Of a stretch of 64,000 bases of DNA, positions 25,301 through 33,900 are shown in pieces. Source of the stretch: Owenia fusiformis (Eukaryota > Annelida > Polychaeta > Sabellida > Oweniidae); NCBI GenBank assembly GCA_903813345.2, contig CAIIXF020000001.1, positions 56,499,885 to 56,563,884 of the forward strand. Reading direction: 5' to 3'. Under the pieces are notes generated by a model. The model worked only from the letters and a program-made list of their open reading frames with translations, was not told the origin of the DNA and did no database searches. How positions within the stretch are numbered: the stretch's first letter is position 1; each line of letters opens with the position of its first letter. The translations under genes were made by a program, and so were the position numbers.

Positions 25301-26958
25301 GGAAGCTGCAGTGTCACGTGTGGGGAGGGTGTAGAAATGAGAACACGTGAATTGATACGCCAAGGCGAAAATGGAGGTAGAACACTCAGCCAGCATGATC
25401 TTTACGACAGAAGACAATGTTTTGAAGATATTTGCGAAGATGGTAAGCACAATTTATTAATTGCAAACAGAAGTTTTAAGAACAACACTTTATGCCTGTC
25501 CACTTAGCTCGTAATCTGCGGCCATGTCAATTAAGGGAGCTGATAACTGTAAGTCGAACCACGATGCAATGCATCATTGAGGGAAGCTATTGACCTAAAG
25601 TTAAGTAGTAAATGTATTTTGTGTATTGTTCTCTTGCAGATTCAGTATGTGCAGGCAAGGACTGTAGCGACATAGTTGAATCTCGTTGCTTCAATGTTAG
25701 CAATGAACCTGTGTGCAAGTGTAGGACAATAGAATACTGTCGCTCGCTAGGTAAGAACGGTGTTATCATTTGATGACGTTGACATGTTGTATGTAGATGC
25801 TTTTGCTAAATCTCACTCATTTGTGAAATCATGTGGTGAACTACATATTTCTAAAAGTAAATTGCTCTTGCAGAAGTGGACATTGTCTGTGGAAAAGTGG
25901 TAAACGAGATAAATGAGTTCGTCAATGAATGCCAATTAAAGAGAATGGCTTGCCTGAACAACGATCATGAATATCACCTCATCAACAGAGGACATTGTGA
26001 TCGTGAGTAGTTTTATGAAATCATATTTCAGTTTAATCCTGACGTGGCCCTCTTTCAGAATGCTCATGGCTACTATTTTTAGATACTTTTACAGATTTTT
26101 ATTCATACCCAACATATGGAAATCATAGTTCATATTCTTTGAATTTGAGAGCTATTATAAGCGTTATGATCACTCCTCGTACGTAATGACATTTCCAAAA
26201 CAATATATTCCCCACATTGTTTTGTTTTTCAAGAAAATAATTTTTTGAAATCACATAGCTAAATGTGATTTTTTACCCTCTTCTAAAAGAGGTATTTGCA
26301 ACGAAACACTAGGCCAATCGATGGATAGTAAGATACGATCATATATTAATTTATTTTCACCTGACTCCTGTAATATTGTTTCTAAATGTTATATTATCCT
26401 TTTATTATCATAGTTGATAACATTCCCGACGAGCCTTTAGAATGCTCCAACGCCGTGCACTGGCAGGTCATTGAAAGTGAGGACAAACAATGCACATCTA
26501 GTGACCAAGTTCAGGTAGACAGATGTGCAGGAGGGTGTGGAGACTACATTGGTGAATGTTGTCATCCTAAATCCTACTTTGAAGAAGCACCTGTTGTTCT
26601 CAACTGTGTAAATGGCACCACGATCAATACTGTGGTAAGTAGCATTAGTCTGATAACTGGATGGAATGGAATGGGGGGGGGGGGGGTTGGCATGTGACAA
26701 CTCTCCGAAAAACAACATGTGTCAATTACCAATCGAATCATTGATGGAATGGGGGGGGGGGGGGGGGTAGGGGGGGGGGCAACAGGTTGACAGTCATAGT
26801 CAGTAAAAAGTGATTAATGATGACGTTACATCGTTATTCCGATTAAAATGAGTACACTAGAAAAGAACCTTAAGGATGTTTCAAAAGCCTAATTGCATAT
26901 TTAAATTTAATTTCAGTATTCACGAATCGATGAATGTAGCTGTCAACCCAGACCATAA
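2946..26958 (+). CDS. Giant multi-EGF secreted/matrix protein with FOLN-Kazal, TSP1 and C-terminal cystine-knot domains (5' partial)
   Basis: Sixty coding exons splice to 7,730 bp (2,576 residues plus stop) with every phase matching. About 52 EGF-like domains occupy exons 1-52, most of them calcium-binding type (D-[IVL]-[DN]-E-C at the start, then C-x-N-x4-[YF]-x-C-x-C, the Asp/Asn hydroxylation consensus). Exons 53-60 add FOLN/Kazal modules, one TSP1 repeat and a CTCK cystine knot. Nearly all exons begin and end in phase 1, typical of shuffled EGF exons. There is no start codon or signal peptide in view, so the N-terminus lies upstream. The product should be extracellular, Ca2+-rigidified and probably dimerised or oligomerised through the cystine knot. 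Fibrillin-like proteins share the EGF array but not this C-terminal cassette; SCO-spondin and mucins share the CTCK. Exact orthology cannot be assigned by eye. Confidence 0.93.
3599..3710. repeat. Foldback (MITE-like) element in intron 2 of the EGF gene
   Basis: GTTATGTCACTATGACGTGA at the left is mirrored at the right (TCACGTCATAGTGACATAAC). The arms are about 29 bp before mismatches begin; an imperfect inner continuation brings the whole to about 112 bp. The start word is shared with the element at 6698. Confidence 0.85.
6698..7074. repeat. Composite foldback elements in intron 11 of the EGF gene
   Basis: Segment 6698-6810 is an inverted repeat opening GTTATGTCACTATCGTGGCA and closing with its complement. 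Directly after it, ATAACATACCTATG (about 6818-6831) is mirrored by CATAGGTATGTTAT (about 7057-7070), enclosing a GC-richer core (TTAGCGGGCGCGGGC). Related words (ACATACCTAGC, AAGTTAGCG) occur at 3405-3445 beside the other foldback, so both loci hold versions of one composite element. Confidence 0.75.
7472..10346 (+). CDS. EGF array, exons 13-21
   Basis: Exons: 7472-7588, 7690-7812, 7947-8081, 8262-8384, 8606-8731, 8908-9036, 9219-9326, 9993-10112, 10224-10346. All are phase 1-1. Exons 14, 15, 17, 18, 20 and 21 are calcium-binding EGF. Exons 13, 16 and 19 are non-calcium or degenerate EGF-like: exon 16 opens VDSDCVCDN, and exon 19 has only 36 residues with Cys spacing shortened in its N-terminal half. 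The exon 18 donor is GTCGGT, weaker than the GTAAG seen elsewhere, but the following exon restores frame. Confidence 0.9.
10495..11015 (+). CDS. EGF exons 22-23 with a phase-2 intron splitting one EGF
   Basis: Exon 22 (10495-10657) holds a complete EGF ([17 protein letters not shown]...) and then the start of another ([13 protein letters not shown]). Exon 23 (10918-11015) finishes it ([17 protein letters not shown]). The intron between is phase 2 and falls between Cys1 and Cys2 of the EGF, breaking the otherwise uniform one-domain-per-exon, phase 1-1 pattern. Combined length is 261 bp, so the frame is kept. Confidence 0.88.
11016..12870 (+). repeat. Intron with (CCGT)n tract and ~162-bp tandem array inside a TGTCCCCACC-ended element
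   Basis: Within this intron, 11084-12692 opens TGTCCCCACC and closes GGTGGGGACA, a 10-bp terminal inverted repeat. After the start comes a CCGT/CTGT simple repeat (11126-11192). From about 11664 to 12650 a unit containing CAGCCATTTTGGATTTTCC recurs at 11664, 11826, 11988, 12150, 12312 and 12475 (spacing 162-163 bp), with a shortened copy near 12600. Weaker relatives of the unit start as early as 11300. Open frames such as the PSVRPSVR run are only translations of the simple repeat. Confidence 0.85.
12871..15294 (+). CDS. EGF array, exons 24-30
   Basis: Exons: 12871-12996, 13259-13375, 13731-13856, 14064-14195, 14505-14630, 14878-14970, 15136-15294. Exon 25 is a non-calcium EGF ([15 protein letters not shown]). 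Exon 29 is short (31 residues) and stops after CECLK. Exon 30 supplies the end of that EGF ([10 protein letters not shown]) and then a whole calcium-binding EGF ([13 protein letters not shown]...). The exon 30 acceptor at 15134-15135 lacks a good pyrimidine tract. It was chosen because the alternative AGs at 15057 and 15119 give stops in frame, so this boundary is the least certain in the gene. Confidence 0.86.
15474..18859 (+). CDS. EGF array, exons 31-38
   Basis: Exons: 15474-15596, 15809-15937, 16073-16213, 16383-16523, 16846-16977, 17245-17370, 17999-18121, 18728-18859. Exons 31, 34 and 38 lack the calcium-binding start. Exon 33 is atypical: [20 protein letters not shown] has an adjacent Cys pair and the domain ends CTCPG, giving eight cysteines. 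Exon 36 ([13 protein letters not shown]) and exon 37 ([12 protein letters not shown]) are canonical. The intron after exon 36 contains a strong hairpin (17546-17690). Confidence 0.9.
17546..17690. repeat. Strong hairpin / foldback element in intron 36 of the EGF gene
   Basis: GGCGCCCGGCCGATTGAGT followed by TTTTGTTCAA is mirrored after a loop of about 14 bases by TTGAACAAAA and ACTCAATCGGCCGGGCGCC. The core arms pair over about 29 bp with one mismatch. Weaker pairing extends outward (ATTTGCTCCGAT against ATCGAAGCAAAT), so the element is about 145 bp. The GC-rich tip contrasts with the AT-rich intron. Confidence 0.88.
18998..19301 (+). pseudogene. Two truncated copies of EGF exon 39 (pseudo-exons)
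   Basis: Directly upstream of the intact exon 39, its acceptor and coding start occur twice more. Copy 1 begins at 18998 and reads [23 protein letters not shown], then hits TGA where Cys5 should be. Copy 2 begins at 19141, reads past that point to [15 protein letters not shown], then stops. Each copy is followed by the same short intron tail and AG acceptor. Spacing is 143 bp (copy 1 to 2) and 161 bp (copy 2 to 3). The copies are almost identical, so the duplication is recent. Including either copy would end the protein early, so they must normally be skipped. Confidence 0.9.
19302..21888 (+). CDS. EGF array, exons 39-47
   Basis: Exons: 19302-19436, 19609-19736, 19855-19978, 20247-20363, 20497-20619, 20896-21009, 21191-21307, 21451-21582, 21769-21888. 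Exon 39 is the intact member of the exon triplet and has an extended Gly-rich loop ([12 protein letters not shown]). The intron between exons 40 and 41 is phase 0 (ACNP | IDEC), unlike its phase-1 neighbours; exon lengths 128 and 124 compensate. Exons 42, 44 and 45 are slightly short but keep six cysteines. The exon 45 donor is GTCAGT. Confidence 0.91.
20020..20220. repeat. Low-complexity GGGCCC/AAGGCCC-rich intron segment
   Basis: In the intron after exon 41, short words such as AAAAAGGCC, AAGGCCC and TTGGGCCC repeat irregularly after a G8 run. No clear terminal repeats or coding potential; probably a decayed repeat. Confidence 0.4.
21999..23509 (+). CDS. EGF array end, exons 48-52
   Basis: Exons: 21999-22089, 22428-22591, 22807-22953, 23140-23262, 23387-23509. 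Exon 48 ends in phase 2 inside an EGF just before its fifth cysteine (GSYR/S | C). Exon 49 supplies CICKTGY... and then a whole further EGF ([10 protein letters not shown]...). Exon 50 carries an enlarged last loop ([13 protein letters not shown]). Exons 51 and 52 are standard calcium-binding EGF. These close the array before the protease-inhibitor-like modules. Confidence 0.91.
23510..24247. other. Long intron between the EGF array and the Kazal cassette
   Basis: The 738-bp intron after exon 52 shows no exon-like cysteine pattern on the plus strand and no recognisable repeat structure. It marks the boundary between the uniform EGF array and the mixed C-terminal modules. Confidence 0.6.
24248..25072 (+). 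CDS. FOLN-Kazal and FOLN-Kazal-like exons 53-55
   Basis: Exon 53 (24248-24466, 73 residues) has a FOLN-type start ([13 protein letters not shown]), a C-E-C-R-C turn, then a Kazal domain with [10 protein letters not shown] and the closing YYGPCS, as in follistatin and agrin. Exon 54 (24653-24757) is a second FOLN module ([13 protein letters not shown]...CVCPEC). Exon 55 (24953-25072) is the matching Kazal half ([20 protein letters not shown]). Kazal domains inhibit serine proteases or act as structural and growth-factor-binding modules; which applies here cannot be told. All introns remain phase 1. Confidence 0.88.
25272..25442 (+). CDS. Thrombospondin type-1 repeat, exon 56
   Basis: A single 57-residue exon, phase 1-1, encodes [14 protein letters not shown] followed by [13 protein letters not shown] and two further cysteines (RRQC, DIC). 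The W-x-x-W core (WTEW), the CSVTCG motif and the R-x-R layers are diagnostic of TSP1 domains, which bind glycosaminoglycans or growth factors and are often C-mannosylated on the WxxW tryptophans. It shows fewer cysteines than the usual six. Only one TSP1 repeat is present. Confidence 0.92.
25640..26002 (+). CDS. FOLN-like and Kazal-like exons 57-58
   Basis: Exon 57 (25640-25750) encodes [15 protein letters not shown]...[10 protein letters not shown], a FOLN-like module. Exon 58 (25874-26002) encodes [23 protein letters not shown] and ends with RGHCD, the pattern of a Kazal domain lacking the usual D-G-x-T-Y core ([10 protein letters not shown] in its place). Together they look like a third, diverged FOLN-Kazal pair between the TSP1 repeat and the cystine knot. 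Both exons are phase 1-1. Confidence 0.8.
26414..26958 (+). CDS. C-terminal cystine-knot (CTCK) domain, exons 59-60, and stop
   Basis: Exon 59 (26414-26634) ends in phase 0 and exon 60 starts at 26917, with TAA at 26956-26958. The joined end reads [18 protein letters not shown]...[10 protein letters not shown]...[10 protein letters not shown]. The C-x-G-x-C-G, CC, V-x-L-x-C and final C-x-C spacing matches the CTCK fold of mucins, VWF, Slit and norrin, where it drives disulphide dimerisation. The ORF ends three residues after the last Cys-containing motif (CSCQ), as is usual for the family. The 3' UTR runs to about 27,590. Confidence 0.93.
26673..26779 (+). repeat. Three long G runs in the last intron of the EGF gene
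   Basis: Uninterrupted runs of 14 G (26673-26686), 17 G (26751-26767) and 10 G (26770-26779) lie 39-145 bp after the exon 59 donor, on the sense strand. Two runs follow the same word GGAATGG. No coding capacity. Run lengths may be inaccurate in the assembly. Confidence 0.8.
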
Positions 26959-27564
26959 CACATGGTCCATATTAATGCAAAATAGCAGACACAGAAACAC
27001 AGGGACACATTTATATAATACTAAAATATCATTACAATACTACACACCGTTTGCACAAGGAGCTGGTTCAGTAGTCCTTGGTGACAATTCATATTATTTG
27101 GGTGTATCGTTCTAGCAACGACTTAGATATAGACGTGCTGGGAAACACGTAGAGCGAGTATCACTATCAATTGTTTGAGCATCTAGAAATAGATTTCTAA
27201 TTCTTGGTTTGCTTCATTCTGTGCTTTCGAGAAAAGATTAAAGGACGAAACCACTGTGTATCTGAAGATCTAATGAAAGAGCACACAATGGAATGACAGG
27301 GAATTGAATTTCATTTCTCAAAATTAAGACAAAAAACGAATTGATGTGACCACACTTTTAAGACTATCAGGGATATGTATACAAACTGCTGATAATGATA
27401 CAATTAGGGGAGGTTCAATCAAAGACATTCTAGTGCAGTGCAGTTCCCCTTGATTGAATGTTTAATGACGTTTACAATTTTTGTAAATAGAAAGAACATT
27501 GATTGTTTTTGTAAAGTTTAAATGTATTTGAATGTATTTGAAATAATAAGAGCCTATTATTTAA

Positions 27565-27570
27565 AATAAA
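27565..27570 (+). terminator. Poly(A) signal of the giant EGF gene
   Basis: AATAAA about 610 bp after the stop codon, preceded by AATAATAAGAGCCTATTATTT. It is the best candidate because the opposite-strand 3' UTR of the next gene ends about 170 bp further on. A diverged copy of this same stretch near 45,560 has lost the AATAAA. Confidence 0.65.
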
Positions 27571-27741
27571 ACTTCTTTTGTTAGCGTTGCTGCAACGTAA
27601 GTCACTTGAGTGAGATACCTACTATCCAACAAAATATCAAGGACTCGGTATAACAACGTGAAAATATCAATTAACTCAGTTCAATCTATCACATATTTTC
27701 AAGTAATAACAAATCGTTATATACCAAGTTGCAGTGTACAG

Positions 27742-27747
27742 TTTATT
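27742..27747 (-). terminator. Candidate poly(A) signal of ZIP gene A
   Basis: TTTATT on the plus strand (AATAAA on the minus strand) about 250 bp past the TGA. It lies about 170 bp from the EGF gene's signal, so the two genes converge with almost no space between them. Confidence 0.5.
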
Positions 27748-27996
27748 AATTTCATCTTACATCATTTTCGCATTTACACTTTTTGAAGACGTACAGTTTT
27801 AAAAATACAAAACATACTTTTATATTAATGGTAATAAAATTACTGTTCAATATAAAGTCAACTAGTATAATATACAGACTTCCATGATATCCTGCACATT
27901 AACATGATCGTTATCCAAATGGTTACATACTATAACCGTGTACAGTCATCTTTTATCATTCATTGTGTCCACTGTTTTCGCATAATTTGCAAGATG

Positions 27997-30900
27997 TCAT
28001 ACTCTGATGTGCTCTTCAAAGATTGCGATAAGCAGTAAAATAGTTGTGCCAAGAAGGATACCAAGGTTTTCACAAATCAAAACAGCGCATCGGTTTTTTA
28101 AATGCTTGTAGTAGTTAACAAGTTCTGGCAGCTGGAAATACAAAACCAATCACTTGTAATAGTAGTTTTTAATAATCAGTAAATAAAGCGATTATTCTTT
28201 CTTTAGTTTCACTAATTGGTTTCATTCATAAAAACACCATGTACAAATAAACATCATATTTATTTCATTGAATCAAGAAATGAATAACAATCCCTCTGTT
28301 TGCTTATGATTTTGAAAGAAAATGTTCTCACCAGCTCTGCCAGTGAAACGTATAGAAATATTCCTGATGTCACTGCGAATATCCACTGTCTAGCGTTTGC
28401 CTGTTGTCCTATGGCTATTCCGATGTACAAGCCAACAAATGCTGTCGTTTGTGCCAATAAGGTTATTACTATTGCCTTTTTATAGCTCATCCCTGTTGAC
28501 AGCAAAGCAGCAAAATCACCTAAAATACACAATTACTGGTATATGCTGAGGACAAATATAATGTAGGTCATTCTGAATATCGTGTTTATCATATCAAATT
28601 AGATTTTTATTTCTGATTGAGGAGTTTATATATTCCGCTAGGAAAACTGTAGCCTTGTATAAACAAGACTAGGAAAACTGGTTTAAGACCACCAAAAGGA
28701 TGAGTAACAAATGAAAGTATTTCTAGGATTTTGTTGAAATATACACGTATGTTAGTATGATACATTAGATATAAATATGTTCAACATTATTTTATGTTGA
28801 CAATACCGCAGTACAATTTTCTGATCAGACTTTTTGGCACAGTGTGATTTTTAATATAACCTTATGCAAGAGATAAACATCTAATGTTGTCTGTAGAACA
28901 TAATTATTCTGTAATAGTAGCAAGGTCCGGGTGCAGTTTGGCAAGTGATTTTAGACAGTCCATATCTTTCACCATGAGTACTTTCTGGTAGTGGTGTCAA
29001 TTAACTGCTTGAGCATTAACCGGTTAACCGGATGTTTTTACCGGTTAAAGTCGGTTAACCGGCGGGAAATTTGAACTGATAATTTCAAATGAAATCTTCA
29101 TCTTCGATCTTGAAAGTTGAAAGCTTTACTCTATTCTGTTCATACACTACCTGACTACCGGTACCTCTAAATTACCACACTGGTTTACCCTTGGAATCTC
29201 CACGAACGCACCATAACAACGAGAATTGCAGCTGATTAGTGTTTATTTTGATTTTAATTTTCTCACTACCAAAGCGAGGCTTTGACCTTTGACATTTTGG
29301 CGACGTTGATAGACAACAATAATAACAAAACTGAAGAATTAAAAAATGCATATGCATATAATTTATTTGTGAAATAGTTTTGCAATATGAGTTGATTACA
29401 CATGGCTGACACTTGAAAAACAAACAGATTAACATGCAAAGTAAGTGCGGGAAAGCAATGTGGCAGGGATTAAAGGTGCTGATTGGATGTTTGTAAGGAG
29501 TGATCGGAACTATCACATGTATGAGTAGCTCACATGAAACTGACACTTGAAAAACAAACAGATTAACATGCAAAGTAAGCGCGGGAAAGCAATGTGGCAG
29601 GGATTAAAGGTGCTGATTGGATTTTTGTAAGGAGTTATCGGACTTATGACATGTATGAGTAGCTTACGTGAAACTGACACTTTAAAACCAAACAGATGAG
29701 CATGCAATATTAGCGCGGGAAATAACAGAATTATACACAGTCAACTAACCACCCATAAAAACACAGACCGGTTAAGGCATTATCGGCGGTTAACCGGTTA
29801 ACCGGTTAATACTTGACACCTCTACTTTCTGGGCATAAATAATTTTTATATAACAATATGTTTTGTTTCAAGTGAAGGACCCATGATGATAAAAATATCA
29901 ATCGAACATTTCGAAAAATTATTAATATGTCAACAATTTTTTCAAAATGTTGAACCTATTTGCTCAACAGAGGATCTCCTTTTTCTGATTTTTATTGCAT
30001 GAAAAGATTATATTCAAAAAGGGGTCTAAAACTTCTTCAAAAGTAGAATGGTATTGAAAGTCTAGTTTTGAAGATATCAATTTTCGAAGACCAAAATTAT
30101 GCTGAAAACAATGCACGAGTTTTCCCTATGGGAAAATAACATGGGATATGTTGTTTTTAACTTTAACGCATTTCAATACCAATCCCCTTTTCAGAAGTTG
30201 TTAATATCGAGAAAAACAAGATCCTCTCACCTTTTTAAAACATTTTTAAATAGTGCCCATAGGGGGTCCTAAACCATAATTTTTCAGAGGTTGACTGATA
30301 TTTTACTATCATGGGAACTTCACTTGAAAGAAAATATATTGTTTTATAAAAAACACTGTATTTATGGACAGAAAAGAAACAGTATTGTTGAAAACTAACT
30401 TATGGCCATTTTTTGTCTGTGTGCGTCATGTTTTCTGTTTTTTGGGTTAGGCAGTTTGGAAGATATGCTCATAGAACTGTAAAATTCTGGTATGAGACAT
30501 AATCATCAAGTAATTAATATGAAATATTAACTCTCTTAACTTACCAAATTCATGGGGTATTTCATGGCAAAGGATTGCTATTGAGGTTGAAATGCCACTG
30601 TTTACATCAATACTGAAAGCCGCTCCAACTGCCAGTCCATCAGCAAAGTTATGGATAGCATCTCCAGCAGTGATCATGAGAGCAAGAGGGGTGATGATAC
30701 CTTAAAACATAAATATACAAGCAAAGTGCTAAAGGAAAATGACCAAAAATTATTCCAGAATATGTCAAGAAAAAGAAAAATCACAAGTTATAAAGAAAAC
30801 AAACCCCCAACTATAGATAAAGTTGTATTAGCTACAAATATGCGAAAGGAAAGTTTCATTTATTCCCGTTACACAGGTTATTTCTGGCCCATGATCATAA

Positions 30901-33900
30901 AACCCCGATCGCTAATATCATTTCTGTTTACAGACACGACATATCAGTATCTTATTTGTTATGGTTTTCTTATCTTGTCTTTTCTTATTATCATTGCATA
31001 TTGTTTTAATTTGCACAACCTACGCACTTTTATTTTCTTTCTCCACCAGAGCCTTTGTAGACGCGACTGACATCTGAGATGCCAATGATGTCGAACTTAC
31101 GGTTGATACCTGGAAAGTAATAATAGGTTGATAAGATGGAAATTAAGATAGTTTTCGTGTCTTAAACACATGTTGGGATAATAATTGAAAAAAATAATGA
31201 AAAACATCAGAGGTTCCCAATTCTACTTTTTAAAAATTAGAATATGAATATCTAAGCACAAATGCCAAAGGGAAAGGAATAAAATACTGTAAAGTACCTA
31301 GCAACAAAGGCAAACTCTAAAGTGTAAACCTGTCATAAGAAACCATGATCTAACGTGAACAGAAATAATGTCTAACACCCTTTCCCCCTCCAATCGGGCG
31401 CCAATATCACAATCTAAGACCATAACACCAGGGACATTTCAATCATACTGAAGTCATTGCAACACATATTGAAGAAAAAATTGAAAAAATTGTGGCCAAT
31501 ACTCATAACATCAAAAATAGACAGTTTAACGCTAATTCCACACTAAATCAGTACTAACTTTGCACTGATAATTTGATTGCGGATTGGGGGTGTAGATATT
31601 AGTACTCATAAAAGATACAGCACTCAGTCTCAAATGATGTTGGATTGACAATTCAAGTCTCGAAATCCATAGGCAATTCAAATGATCAACATCCATTCGC
31701 AGAGCCATCGTCATAATCCATAAATCTCAATAATTCACAATAGCCAATGGTTGTCAGGAGAAAACTATGGCAGGTTTCGATCCCTATTTCTCAACCACAA
31801 ATGCCATAGCAGGTGTGAAAGAAATTATGGTCCCCCAGGGATTATGGTCCCCCTTCTTAACGGCCCTTACTGGCCCTGGTTGTGTATAAGATAATGAGGG
31901 AACGAGGTCACCATATAAAATCAATGGAGAGTAAGTTGATAGGACCTCCAACCCTTTTACACCTGGATTTACCATATAAGGTGCCAAGTGAAAATATTGT
32001 GAGTTCAATTCCAATTTCCTAAACAATTCCAACATCATCCACTTCTCCAGTGGTAAAACTTTAAACTTTGTAATTAAGGACCTGTATTTTTCAGCAAATC
32101 CCAGAAAAGTTTTCTTAGCTTTTTACAAGTATAACCTTGACCTAACCGTTTGACCACTAAAATATGGTGTCTTAATTTCAAATCTATACATTTTGAACAC
32201 TCCCTGTTACACGGGGGATAAGCAAAACGAGGGCGAAGCCACGGACTGCGACTCGCGTAACTTTACACCGCAGCCCAGCGCCAAAATGGAGGGACATCCG
32301 GCAGTGCCTTCTGCTTCTTCCGACAAAATAGAGAAATCCATGTATTTTAAATGCTATCGTAGTGTCTAATCGGTGACCAAGATATTACTCTGTATCTACT
32401 GTTGGTCTGTAGATAAGAAAATAAGCAGTTGTCCAGATCAAGCTAAAAACAGTAGCAAAGTTCTGATTTTACCTGTAAAATATGTGCATATTATTTAATT
32501 TACTATACATTTGAAAGGAGTTTTAACACGTTTCTGATATCTAAAGGTTAGTTGAGGCTCCGAGTATAATTCGTGAAAATGATTTGATAATAGAATGTGT
32601 TCATGAGGAGAAAATTAGATTCAAACTGCGCATTCATAGTGGACGCAGTCCAGTAAACAAAGCTATTTCAACAACGCAACACAGCCTCCATTGATATTCT
32701 AAGTAACGCAGTCCAGCCGCGAACACGAAATAAATAAGATAGTGTAAACTTTATTCCTACGCTATTATTGTTTCAGGAAAAGAAAGTCAGCATCCAGATT
32801 ATCATTCAAAGTTACGTTGATTAACATATATCTATTACCTGAATCAATGTCCCACATTGCTATATTGTATCGTTTAAGACCTAGAAATATGGCAATTCAA
32901 TAGCGTATTTGGCAGAACAGTCGAGCGCAAGATGACAACGTAATATGTTTATTACAAACCAATTTGTGGATAGGGTTAAATATATAGATAATTGGATAGT
33001 GGTGAGACTTTTTATAAGAAGTAGAAATGCGAAACAATTAACTTTTTGATGATGCAATAAAAGCTGTTGGGGAAGGGTACATTTAACTAGTATTTAAGAT
33101 ATCAGGAAAATATCAAATAATTGGAGAGTTGGTGAGTTAATGTAATTTTGGATGATCTTTCCAACAGTCCATCAATATTGCTAGCTACCATAAATTCATG
33201 ATTTCAGCTGTATTTGACAGCTTGTATATATTTGCAGAATGGATTGAGACACGATGTAGGTCTATTAAAATAGCCCTTTATATTCAATTTTGTCCAAAGT
33301 TGCTCCATTTCGGCCACACCTGTACACACATTGTGCTATCTACCTTTGGCTGTGATTGCGTTCAGCTTCAGATATAAAGCAACACTGAGTCGCGGACTGC
33401 GTTGGGCAGATGGATGGACTGCGACTATTATAAATTCCAATTTTCTATGTAATTGTACGTTTCTCGCTTACCAAATATCACACGAAGATGTAATTGTAAC
33501 AACAGAACATGAATAATTATATTAATTCGATGTCATTTCTGATTCCTTTGTTTAAATCGGTATATTAGGGACAAATATTGACAAAATTACATTTTTTGTG
33601 GCAGATTTCGAATTCATTTGTGTTCATGCTAAACTATTGGACAGCCGAGCACCAAGAATGCCATTGCAGATGGAGTATGAATATGTTGATCACCGACTGG
33701 AACATACTTGCTATTCTGTAGAATATCCAAACCAATAATCTACCCCAAATCCTAACATGCCTTCCAAATTAAGTTTGGACTTACCGCCATTGTTCAGCTA
33801 TAATGCGTTGTAACCTCGTTTTGAATTACGCGAGTCGCAGTCCGTGGCTTCGCCCTCGTTTTGCTTATCCCCCGTGTGTTATATCTAATAAGATTGGATA

